Below, piece after piece: positions 35,501 through 42,881 of a stretch of 64,000 nt of DNA. How positions within the stretch are numbered: the first letter of the stretch is position 1; each line of letters starts with the position of its first letter. The translations under genes were made by a program, and so were the position numbers. Source of the DNA: Spirosoma sp. KUDC1026 (lineage in GTDB: Bacteria > Bacteroidota > Bacteroidia > Cytophagales > Spirosomataceae); contig NZ_CP056032.1 in NCBI RefSeq assembly GCF_013375035.1, positions 1,782,001 to 1,846,000 of the forward strand. The letters run 5' to 3'. The notes below the pieces were generated by a model that was given only the letters and a program-made list of their open reading frames with translations, did not search any database and was not told where the DNA came from.

Positions 35501-38432
35501 TGCGGCCAATGGACCCGCTACCGATCTGGCCGGCAACGCCCGTGTTTTCCCCAACGGGGGCCGTATCGATATGGGCGCCTACGAGCTCCAGACGACCGCG
35601 GGGCTTTCCGTGTCCGTCCCCGGCGTGAACAAAGCGATATTGAGCCTGGCCTTTAGTCAACCCTTTACTGTTACGGGGGGTACCAGCCCCTACAGCTACA
35701 GTCTGGCCAGCGGGAGTCTGCCCACAGGTCTGAGTCTGGCCAGCACGGGTGTCGTCTCGGGTACGCCTACTCAAGTGGGCAGCTTCACGATTACCGTCAA
35801 GGCGACCGATGCCACGGGCTGTTCGGGGGTGAGTGCGCCCTACGTGCTGACGGTGGACCCCGGTTCGCCGATCCGCTACGTTCGGGCGGGGGCCTCGGGG
35901 TCAGGCAACAGCTGGGCCGATGCCAGTGGTAACCTACAAAGTCAAATCAACTTCGCCGGTGCCCAGCAGGTCTGGGTGGCTGCCGGAACGTACAAACCCA
36001 CCACCGGTACCGACCGAACCATCAGCTTCTCGATGAAGAACGGGGTGGCTGTCTACGGCGGCTTCGCAGGTACGGAAACCAGCCTGAGTCAGCGCCCCGC
36101 GATCAACCCCGTTGGTGGCAATCCATCCAGTACAACCCTGAGTGGCAACATCGGCAATGCGGGCAGCAGCACCGATAACACGTATCATGTGTTCAGCCAC
36201 CCCAGGGAGGTCGCTCTAAACAGCACAGCGGTGCTGGATGGATTTGTCATCCGCGATGGCTACGATAATGACCAGACTCCATCCGGATTCTATGGCGGGG
36301 GGATGTATAATGACAATAGCAGTCCGACCATAGCCAACTGTAGCTTTCTGGACAATACATCTTTTTTAGGGGGCGGGATGTACAATAACGGGACCAGCAA
36401 TCCAGGGCTGACTAACTGTAGTTTCCGGAGTAATACGGCCATCAATACCGGTGGGGGGATGGAAAATAACGGGACTAGCAATCCAATGCTGACTAACTGT
36501 AGCTTTGTGGGAAACAGGGCTCGGTTTGGCGGGGGGATGGGCAACGATTACAGCAGCAGTCCCACGCTGACCAACTGTAGCTTTGTGAGCAATACGGCCT
36601 CTGATACAGGCGGGGGGATGTTCAATGGCAATAGCAACCCCGTGCTGATCAACTGTAGCTTTCTGAGTAATTCGTCAGTCAATAGTGGTGGTGGGATATA
36701 TAATCAGGATAGTAACCCGACGCTGACCAACTGTGTGCTGTTTGGCAACGGCGGAGCCAAGACGTTCTCTAGTAGAACGGGATTTAGCGTTACCTATAGT
36801 CTGTTGGAGCCTGCGGTGACGGGCTACACCAGCAGTCCCACCAACCTGATTACCACCGTTTCGCCGTTTGTAAGCGCCACCGATGCTAGTCTCAATGGCT
36901 GTAGCCCGGCCATCAACTCGGGTTTGAACTCGGCTAATACCACATCCATCGATCTGGCTGGCAACCCGCGCATCTATCAGAACAGTCGTATCGACATGGG
37001 TGCCTACGAGTACCAGGCGGCTCCCACTTCTATCACCACCACCGCCCCCGGCGTGAGCACGGCGACGGTGGGCGTGGCCTTCAGCCAGACCTTCACCGCA
37101 TCGGGCGGCAGTGGCCCCTACAGCTACAGTGTAGCCAGCGGGAGTCTGCCAACGGGGCTGAATCTGGTTAGCACAGGTACGCTGAGCGGCACGCCTACCC
37201 AAAGCGGTAGTTTTACAATCACGGTGCTGGGTCGGGATGCCACGGGCTGTTCGGGGGTAAGTGCGCCCTATGTACTGACCGTAACGGATGCGGCCAGCAC
37301 CAGCCCGACGCTGAGCGGCCTGAACGCTAGTCCAGCAGCGGTTTGCGTAGGTACTGTGGCAACTTTCACCGCCACGGTAGGCAACCTCAGTGGTAGTTAC
37401 AGCTACACGCTGACCAACGGGAGTAATCGGCTAACCGGCACGTCCACTTCCAGCACCTTCAGCCAATCGGTTACGGCTGCGGGCACGGGGTCACAAACCT
37501 TTACCCTTACCATAAGTGCCAATGGTCAATCCGCTTCCAGCGCCACCGCGCTAACCGTGAACTCATTACCGGTGGCGGGGCTGACTAACGACGGACCTCT
37601 GTCCTGCACCAAGACCAGCGTCACCCTGACAGCCACGGGTGCGGGGACGTACCAGTTCAGTGCGGGCGCGACGTCCGTCAATGGTGGTCCAACCGCCAGT
37701 GTGACCACGGCGGGGATATATTCAGTAACAGTAACCAACAGCAACGGCTGCACCAGTGTCGCCAGCACCACGGTGGTGGGTGATGCGAGCGTACCAGTGG
37801 CGGGTTTGACCAACGACGGCCCGCTCTCCTGCGCCAAAACTAGCGTGCTGCTGACAGCTTCGGGCGGGGAGACGTATCAGTTCAGCCCGGGCGCGACGCC
37901 CATCGCCGGTGGACCTACGGCCAGTGTCACCACGGCCGGTGTGTACAGTGTGACGGTAGTGGGCACCAACGGCTGCACCAGCGTCGCCAGCACGACAGTA
38001 GTAGGTGATGCGAGCGGGCTTACCGCCCGCCTGATCGCTCCTGATTCGTTCTGCTCCGGCAAAGTCCTGGAACTGGGGGTCGCCCTAATGGGGACCGCAC
38101 CCTTCTCCTATACCTGGACCAGCACCAACGGCAGCGGTGATTCGTTCTTCTGCGCCGACTCCCCCAGCTATCCCGGCAACTGCGCTACCCCCAACGTCAA
38201 CTTTAGTACGACCACCCGCTACAATGTCGTCGTAACCGATGCCAACGGCTGTACGGCGACGGCGGCTAAAACGGTAAACGTGGTCACCACGCCAACGGCC
38301 CCCGTCTTACTGGGTAGCCCGGCCCTGACCAGCCTGCCGGGGGGTATACCGTTTCGATTGCCACCGGTAGCCCGGTGTCCCTGTCGGCCCTGGTGGAGGG
38401 CAATACGACGGGGACTTACGCCTGGAGTTTGA
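32559..38432 (+). CDS. giant beta-helix/Ig surface protein, 5' part before frameshift
   Basis: This reading frame of 1957 residues holds the N-terminal two thirds of a split gene. A signal peptide ends near TQAQAQ. Three beta-helix blocks (about residues 35-560, 660-1005 and 1105-1485) carry LTNCSFQ...GGAI/GGGM rungs, nine, three and five of them. Each block is followed by a He_PIG-type Ig domain (SLPTGL then GTLSGTPTQ; about 570-655, 1013-1100 and 1490-1575). Two repeats of PVAGLTNDGPLSC type start near 1669 and 1745. The last 28 or so residues after G6 at 38339-38344 are out of the ancestral frame. Restoring one G would join it to the next frame, giving about 2900 residues. Preceded by promoter copy C. 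Confidence 0.85.
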   Translation: MTLSLPYFTRSLVRVFWLLVLLSGASLLTQAQAQTIRYVKPTATGTGSGNSWINASGNLQAMINASSSGQQVWVAAGTYKPGGNDNADRTISFAMKNGVSMYGGFVGNETALSARPAINPTTPSTTILSGDIGEVGYPDDNSFHVILNRLGVTNITVLDGFVVTGGNANEPGPPQEPRNIGGGMCNVGQSSFANPSSGPPSSPQISNCLFTANSAASGGAIYNGAGSSGVSSPALTNCVFQANTASNGGAIYNVGGSGSAIQPKLTACLFQANSATTSGGAIYNYGFFGRTSNPELTNCSFQDNRAAAGGAIYNDGKSDGGNSSPTLTNCSFKSNRADSRGAIDNDGYFDANNSGGAIVNDGDFDGNSSPLIRNCSFQSNSAVSGGGAIFNLTGRVRGDNLSNPKLTNCLFQSNTASSGGAIYNFTRYEGEINLVLTNCTFRANTATNAGGVLYGYGYGNGAVSTSTLTNCILVGNGGNRTFYNEFTTISATYNLFDASVTGYSGSMGNRTATVSPFASASDPALFACSPAVNAGLNSATGLVGVTTDLAGNPRIFGDLVDMGAYEYQSAGGLTITAPSVSTATLGVAFSQSFVASGGSSPYSYSLASGSLPTGLGLAADGTLSGTPTQLGSFSITVKATNVAGCSGVSVPYVLRVVSATPIRYVRAGASGSGNSWADASGDLQRQINFTGAEQVWVANGTYKPGSAGSTDRSISFSMKNGVPIYGGFAGNETALSQRVLTNPLATILSGDIGTPGNSADNSYHVVSNPPGLTNSAVLDGFVITSGNANGSSAPNDGGGGMLNNGNGAGNTCSPLIRNCLFQNNNAANQGGALHNAGYTSGTSSPSLINCAFQNNNATNQGGAIYNDGSVGGTSNTRLTNCSFQANSASSGGAMSSVGYQGTSGPVLTNCVVWGNGGASTFTNGPGAFITTSYSLFETSVTGYNPGTGNLTTTVSPFLSATDTRLNGCTPALNSGDNAAYSAANGPATDLAGNARVFPNGGRIDMGAYELQTTAGLSVSVPGVNKAILSLAFSQPFTVTGGTSPYSYSLASGSLPTGLSLASTGVVSGTPTQVGSFTITVKATDATGCSGVSAPYVLTVDPGSPIRYVRAGASGSGNSWADASGNLQSQINFAGAQQVWVAAGTYKPTTGTDRTISFSMKNGVAVYGGFAGTETSLSQRPAINPVGGNPSSTTLSGNIGNAGSSTDNTYHVFSHPREVALNSTAVLDGFVIRDGYDNDQTPSGFYGGGMYNDNSSPTIANCSFLDNTSFLGGGMYNNGTSNPGLTNCSFRSNTAINTGGGMENNGTSNPMLTNCSFVGNRARFGGGMGNDYSSSPTLTNCSFVSNTASDTGGGMFNGNSNPVLINCSFLSNSSVNSGGGIYNQDSNPTLTNCVLFGNGGAKTFSSRTGFSVTYSLLEPAVTGYTSSPTNLITTVSPFVSATDASLNGCSPAINSGLNSANTTSIDLAGNPRIYQNSRIDMGAYEYQAAPTSITTTAPGVSTATVGVAFSQTFTASGGSGPYSYSVASGSLPTGLNLVSTGTLSGTPTQSGSFTITVLGRDATGCSGVSAPYVLTVTDAASTSPTLSGLNASPAAVCVGTVATFTATVGNLSGSYSYTLTNGSNRLTGTSTSSTFSQSVTAAGTGSQTFTLTISANGQSASSATALTVNSLPVAGLTNDGPLSCTKTSVTLTATGAGTYQFSAGATSVNGGPTASVTTAGIYSVTVTNSNGCTSVASTTVVGDASVPVAGLTNDGPLSCAKTSVLLTASGGETYQFSPGATPIAGGPTASVTTAGVYSVTVVGTNGCTSVASTTVVGDASGLTARLIAPDSFCSGKVLELGVALMGTAPFSYTWTSTNGSGDSFFCADSPSYPGNCATPNVNFSTTTRYNVVVTDANGCTATAAKTVNVVTTPTAPVLLGSPALTSLPGGIPFRLPPVARCPCRPWWRAIRRGLTPGV
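38339..38344 (+). other. frameshift site, run of six G
   Basis: At CCG GGG GGT the frame of the upstream part runs into a short nonsense tail. Reading back one base, or adding one G, continues as YTVSIATGSPVSLSALV into the downstream frame. The sequence also fits the slippery heptamer pattern G GGG GGT. Mutation, sequencing error, slippage and phase variation are all possible. Confidence 0.85.
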
Positions 38433-41263
38433 ACGGCGCATCGCTCCCCGTTACCACGTTTGCCTATACCGTGCCAGCTACCACTCTGGCTGCGCCGGGC
38501 CGCTATGTGGTCGCCGTTCGAAAGGTGAGTGATCTCCCGACTGTCGACTGCGAGTCAGCCCCGGCCTCGCTGACGATTACTGTATCCCCAACCCCCCTGA
38601 TTGCGGTAACGCCCACCTCGCTGAGCTTCGTCAACTCGACCCAGCTGCCGGGCAGTAACCCACAGGTCTACACGGTGTCGGCCAGCAACCTAACGGGGAA
38701 TCAGCTCCTGATTACTGCCCCCGCCCCGTACCTGATCAGCGTTCGGTCGGGTAGTTTCGGCCCGACGCAAGCGCTGCCGGTAACCGACGGCGCCGTGGCG
38801 CCCACCTCCGTGACGGTGGCGCTGGTATCCTCCCAGTCAGGTACGTTCACCGGAGCAATTACCCACGTGGCCGGGTCGGCCTCGGCGACGGTAGGCTTGA
38901 GCGGCACCACGCTTAGTCCCAGTCTGAGCGTCAGGCCAGCCTCGTTGAGTGGTTTCGCCACCACCGCCGGTACGCCCTCGGCGGTGCAAACCTATACCAT
39001 CACGGCACTCAGTCAGACCGGAGGCCTGGTGACCGCACCCGCCGGGGTCGAGATTCGTACGGGGACGGACGCATTCAGTTCTTCGGTGACGATTCCGGCC
39101 AGTTTATCGGCCCTCACGATTCCGGTGGACGTTCGATTGAGTGGTGCAGCCGTAGGGCCAGTTACGGGCGTGATCGCGCACCAGCTCAACACCAGTTCGA
39201 ACCAGTCGGTAGCCAACGTAACCATCAGTGGCACGGTCTCGGCAACAGCGCCGGCCGCGGTGCTGCGGGTGCTGCACCGGGACGTGGACAACTACGCTGA
39301 CAACAACGCCGTGCAGCCCCTGCTGCAACTGGTCAACGAAGGCAGCGCCCCGCTGCCCCTGTCGGCCATCACCCTGCGTTATTACCTGACCGTGGAGGGC
39401 ACGGCCCCCCTGAGCAACCTGTCGATCTTCTTTGCCCAGGTGGGTGAGCGCAACGTGCGGCTGCGCTACGTGCCGCTGAACCCGGCCCGGTCCGGGGCCA
39501 GTGGGTACGTGGAGTACAGCTTCAGCCCCGACGCGGGGAGTCTGGCCGCGGGGGCCAACTCGGGTAACATTCAGAGCTACTTTGCCAAGGCGGACTACTC
39601 TGCTCAGAACGAGCTGGACGACTACTCCTACGCTATGGTGCGCGACCAGTTGGTGGCCAATCCCCGCATCACGGCTTACTACAACGGCACCCTGGTCTGG
39701 GGAACCGAGCCGAGTGGTGAGGCTGGCTGTCCCACCATTGGCCTGTCGGCCAGTAACAACGGCACGCTGAGTTGTGGTCAGCCGAGCTTGATTCTGACGG
39801 CGAGTGGCGGACAAAGCTACGTCTTCAGCAGCGGTACCACTCCGGTGAGTGCCAACCAGGTCTCGGTGAGCAGCGCCGGGCTCTACTCGGTGACGGCGAC
39901 CTCGGCCAATGGCTGTGTGGATGTGGCCAGCGTGCGCGTCACGGCGTCGACGACCCTGCCCACCCCTGACTTCGCCACCCGGGGCAATGGGGCCGTCGCC
40001 GACGGGCTAACCAGCGTCACCGTGGTTCAGAACAGCGCCCCGGTTCGCTTCAGCGCCCCCAACTGCAGCGGCACGCTGAGCTGGAGCGGCAACGGGCTCA
40101 GCGGCACCGGCGTCCTGGATGTCTCGACGGCCAGCCCGGGCGTGTTTGTCTACCAGGCCACCTGTCGCGTAGGCAGCTGCGTGAGCAGTCCGGCCAGCGT
40201 GACCCTGACGGTCGTCGGTGCGCCGACCAATCAACCGCCGGTGGCGGTGGCCAACCCCAACCAGGTGGTCACGGTTGGCGTACCGTTCTCCTATACGGTC
40301 AACGCCTTCACCGACGAGGAGCCGGCCCGCTTGGTTTACAATGCCAGCCTGGAGCCGGCTAACGGGCTTCGTTTCGACCCGGCGACGCGGGTGATCTCGG
40401 GCACACCCAGCGCGTCGGGGGTGGTGGGGGTGACCATCACAGCCAGGGATGCGGGCAATTTGAGCGCCACTACGAGCTTCAGCATCACGGTCTCGTCCCC
40501 CTCGGTGGGAACCGCGGTACTGCGGGTGCTGCACCGGGACGTGGACAACTACGCTGACAACAACGCCGTGCAGCCCCTGCTGCAACTGGTCAACGAAGGC
40601 AGCGCCCCGCTGCCCCTGTCGGCCATCACCCTGCGCTACTACCTGACCGTGGAGGGCACGGCCCCCCTGAGCAACCTGTCGATCTTCTTTGCCCAGGTGG
40701 GTGAGCGCAACGTGCGGCTGCGCTACGTGGCCATCGATCCGGCCCGGTCCGGGGCCAGTGGGTACGTGGAGTACAGCTTCAGCCCCGACGCGGGGAGTCT
40801 GGCCGCGGGGGCCAACTCGGGTAACATTCAGAGCTACTTTGCTAAGGCGGACTACTCTGCTCAGAACGAGCTGGACGACTACTCCTACGCTATGGTGCGC
40901 GACCAGTTGGTGGCCAATCCCCGCATCACGGCTTACTACAACGGCACCCTGGTCTGGGGAACCGAACCAGCCTCGGGAGGCCGGCAGGCGGCTGAGCTGA
41001 CGAGCCAACTGGCTGTGAAGGTGCTGGGCAACCCGATCCATAACGATGCTGTGTCCTTCGAGGTGACGGGGGCGGAAGGTCAGCCCTTACACCTTCAATT
41101 GTTAACACCTCAGGGACGGATTGTTAGTCGGCAGCAGGTGCCAAGCGCTGCAGCAGTGGAGTATCATCAGCTATCAGCAAATGGCGAGGCCGCTGGTGTT
41201 TTCCTGTTGCAGGTGAGTACGCCGACTCAGAGTAAGACGGTCAAAGTGATTAAGGGGGAGTAG
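38375..41263 (+). CDS. giant surface protein, 3' part with two CBM3-like modules and T9SS tail
   Basis: This 962-residue frame is the continuation of the gene at 32559; 38375 is only the first usable codon after the frameshift, not a true start. It begins with Ig-like segments, one with a choice-of-anchor-like pattern (TPTSLSFVNSTQLPGSNPQVY). The first CBM3-like module (about residues 295-445) is followed by Ig-like domains and an almost identical second CBM3-like module (about 714-865), each ending ITAYYNGTLVWGTEP. The final 80 residues (VKVLGNPIHND to KTVKVIKGE) resemble a T9SS sorting domain. Without the frameshift being bypassed, the upstream protein would lack both carbohydrate-binding modules and its secretion tail. 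Confidence 0.85.
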   Translation: MSLSALVEGNTTGTYAWSLNGASLPVTTFAYTVPATTLAAPGRYVVAVRKVSDLPTVDCESAPASLTITVSPTPLIAVTPTSLSFVNSTQLPGSNPQVYTVSASNLTGNQLLITAPAPYLISVRSGSFGPTQALPVTDGAVAPTSVTVALVSSQSGTFTGAITHVAGSASATVGLSGTTLSPSLSVRPASLSGFATTAGTPSAVQTYTITALSQTGGLVTAPAGVEIRTGTDAFSSSVTIPASLSALTIPVDVRLSGAAVGPVTGVIAHQLNTSSNQSVANVTISGTVSATAPAAVLRVLHRDVDNYADNNAVQPLLQLVNEGSAPLPLSAITLRYYLTVEGTAPLSNLSIFFAQVGERNVRLRYVPLNPARSGASGYVEYSFSPDAGSLAAGANSGNIQSYFAKADYSAQNELDDYSYAMVRDQLVANPRITAYYNGTLVWGTEPSGEAGCPTIGLSASNNGTLSCGQPSLILTASGGQSYVFSSGTTPVSANQVSVSSAGLYSVTATSANGCVDVASVRVTASTTLPTPDFATRGNGAVADGLTSVTVVQNSAPVRFSAPNCSGTLSWSGNGLSGTGVLDVSTASPGVFVYQATCRVGSCVSSPASVTLTVVGAPTNQPPVAVANPNQVVTVGVPFSYTVNAFTDEEPARLVYNASLEPANGLRFDPATRVISGTPSASGVVGVTITARDAGNLSATTSFSITVSSPSVGTAVLRVLHRDVDNYADNNAVQPLLQLVNEGSAPLPLSAITLRYYLTVEGTAPLSNLSIFFAQVGERNVRLRYVAIDPARSGASGYVEYSFSPDAGSLAAGANSGNIQSYFAKADYSAQNELDDYSYAMVRDQLVANPRITAYYNGTLVWGTEPASGGRQAAELTSQLAVKVLGNPIHNDAVSFEVTGAEGQPLHLQLLTPQGRIVSRQQVPSAAAVEYHQLSANGEAAGVFLLQVSTPTQSKTVKVIKGE
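39257..39711 (+). repeat. 455-bp intragenic duplication, copy 1 (CBM3-like module)
   Basis: This segment aligns without gaps to 40514-40968, with only about a dozen base differences by eye (for example CCGCTGAACCCG against GCCATCGATCCG). Such identity over a whole module points to recent duplication or gene conversion. Confidence 0.9.
40514..40968 (+). repeat. 455-bp intragenic duplication, copy 2 (CBM3-like module)
   Basis: This is the second copy, offset by 1257 bp from the first and in the same frame and orientation. It encodes the C-terminal CBM3-like module just before the T9SS tail. Confidence 0.9.
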
Positions 41264-41289
41264 AACACGCCCTGATTCCTGAGCATTGA

Positions 41290-41327
41290 TAAGAACGCAG
41301 CTTTCCCCACAGAGAGCTGCGTTCTTA
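41290..41327 (+). terminator. hairpin terminator after the giant surface protein gene
   Basis: A perfect 13-bp stem (TAAGAACGCAGCT at 41290-41302 with its complement at 41315-41327) and a 12-base loop lies 26 bp after the stop codon. Confidence 0.8.
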
Positions 41328-41379
41328 TTATCTGACCGTGGCTGGGTAATAATTGATCTTGTTCAGGTATTGAGCCGGG

Positions 41380-41463
41380 TTAAAAGCACTTTAAAAGAGT
41401 AAGAAGTAAGCGCAGGAATATGTCATCCCCTCCGGCTCGTCAAGACTCTCTTTATCCTCAATC
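41380..41463 (-). repeat. diverged 84-bp direct repeat, right copy (pseudogene remnant)
   Basis: About 79% identical to 22584-22667 without gaps. The minus-strand reading (FGIEDKESLDEPEGMTYSCA) parallels the left copy but hits stops on both sides, so it is a decayed fragment. Confidence 0.6.
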
Positions 41464-41757
41464 CCGAAGGACACCTTCTAACGCTATTGGGCAGCTGATG
41501 TAGCACTTTGCCACAAATACTGAACTGGGTCGTTGGGGGTTTGAGTTGGTTGCTGCCCTGTTTAGAGCAGTAGTAGAGACAACTGGCGAAGGCGTTTTAA
41601 CAAATAATCGCAAGACGTGGCTGAGCGAACTACAAGAAGGAATGCCACTTGGTAACCTCAAAAAGGTTCGCAGAAACCCTTCCTTCTGAGAGCGGAGGAG
41701 GGCCATCTTCTTCTACTCGCTGGCACCACAAATGAGGACCAACAGGAGGATAACAGT

Positions 41758-41898
41758 ATGTTCGGTAAAAGACGCTTCTTCTGGCGATTGATGCGAGAGA
41801 TCGATACATCAGCGAAGAAAATAGATCAATTTATGCCGCAAAGAACGGAAGCTAGAATTAAGCATTCATTTGAGTACGTTCAAGCTGCTAGTTGTTGA
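41758..41898 (+). CDS. possible small ORF, 46 residues
   Basis: A short frame starts at an ATG preceded by AGGAGGA, a good ribosome-binding sequence that is rare in this window. The peptide begins MFGKRRFFWRLMREIDTSAK and is rich in basic and aromatic residues. No family was recognised, and it may be chance or a remnant. Confidence 0.25.
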   Translation: MFGKRRFFWRLMREIDTSAKKIDQFMPQRTEARIKHSFEYVQAASC

Positions 41899-41962
41899 TA
41901 AAACAGGTTTCTAACCTGGATTCTGATTATTTTGTGACCTAAAATCAGACATCCCTACTCCA

Positions 41963-42730
41963 TTGACTATTCTTGGTATTATTCCCGCCCGCTACGCATC
42001 GACCCGTTTTCCTGCCAAGGCGTTGGCCGATATCGGCGGAAAAAGTATGATTCAGCGGGTGGTGGACCAGGCCCGGCAGGCGACATCGCTTAGTCGGATT
42101 GTGGTGGCCACCGACGATGCGCGTATTTTCGATCATGTAAAAAACTTCGGGGGTGAGGTCGTGATGACCTCCGTACACCACCAGAGCGGCACGGATCGCT
42201 GTCAGGAAGTGGTGCAGAAACTGGCCGCATCGGAAGGGTATGCGCCCGATTACGTCGTGAATATTCAGGGCGACGAGCCCTTTATCCAGCCCGAACAGAT
42301 CGACCTGCTGACCTCGGTGCTTGACGGTGCAACGGAGCTGGCTACGCTCGTCAAAGTAATCGACGATGTTGATACGCTCCTGAATTCCAACGCGCCGAAA
42401 GTGGTGCTGAATACGCGCCAGGAAGCTTTGTATTTTAGCCGGCATGCTATCCCCTACCAGCGGGGACGGGAACCAGAAACCTGGCTGCTGCCAACTGGCG
42501 GAGCCACGCTCACGTATTACAAACACATTGGTTTATACGCCTACCGGAGGGATATTCTGGGGCAGATCACACAACTGGCACCGTCAGCGCTGGAACAGGC
42601 CGAAAGCCTGGAGCAACTGCGCTGGCTTGAGAATGGCTACCGAATCAAGACGGTGATAACGGCTATCGACAGCCACGGTATTGACACGCCGGAGGATTTG
42701 CAGCGGGTCAGTAAATTCATGGGTAAATAG
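41963..42730 (+). CDS. kdsB: CMP-KDO synthetase (3-deoxy-manno-octulosonate cytidylyltransferase)
   Basis: This 255-residue enzyme activates KDO with CTP for lipopolysaccharide core synthesis in the cytoplasm. It begins with IIPARYASTRFPAKAL, the nucleotide-binding loop, and has VVATDDARI, SGTDRCQEV, VNIQGDEPFI with the metal-binding Asp, and HIGLYAYRR, all typical of KdsB. Length is normal. The start codon appears to be TTG at 41963, since no ATG is placed upstream in frame near the family start. It precedes porX by about 150 bp in the same direction. Confidence 0.95.
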   Translation: MTILGIIPARYASTRFPAKALADIGGKSMIQRVVDQARQATSLSRIVVATDDARIFDHVKNFGGEVVMTSVHHQSGTDRCQEVVQKLAASEGYAPDYVVNIQGDEPFIQPEQIDLLTSVLDGATELATLVKVIDDVDTLLNSNAPKVVLNTRQEALYFSRHAIPYQRGREPETWLLPTGGATLTYYKHIGLYAYRRDILGQITQLAPSALEQAESLEQLRWLENGYRIKTVITAIDSHGIDTPEDLQRVSKFMGK

Positions 42731-42881
42731 GTTGGCAGACTGCTGAGCGTGGTTGTTAAAAAAGCTTAAACTCGAACCCCTTGAACACAAGCGGGCGTTT
42801 AAGGTTAAAGAAACGATGCTTTCTAACTGGCTAGTGGGCTGGTTGTGGAGAAAGCGAAACCAAAAACTGCACCCTGATCTC

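Larger units (their letters stand above)
41264..41962. other. 699-bp stretch after the giant gene
   Basis: This holds a strong terminator (41290-41327), the right copy of the 84-bp repeat (41380-41463) and a doubtful 46-codon frame (41758-41898). No established gene was seen. It marks the border between the accessory locus and kdsB. Confidence 0.65.

Noticed and set aside
34572-35774. Long antisense frame of about 400 codons inside the second giant gene
   Set aside because: It mirrors the repeats of the plus-strand gene, has no recognisable domain, and arises from the GC-biased third positions of the real frame. The similar antisense frames in the TamB-like gene (5065-6234) and at 40007-41041 were rejected for the same reason.
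38375-41263. An independent gene starting at 38375
   Set aside because: There is no signal peptide, ribosome-binding sequence or promoter, and the sequence just upstream in the same frame continues the domain of the preceding gene, so it is the 3' part of a split gene.
41458-41706. 82-codon minus-strand frame after the second giant gene
   Set aside because: It is in a different frame from the shared repeat peptide, has no domain, and lies in decayed sequence.
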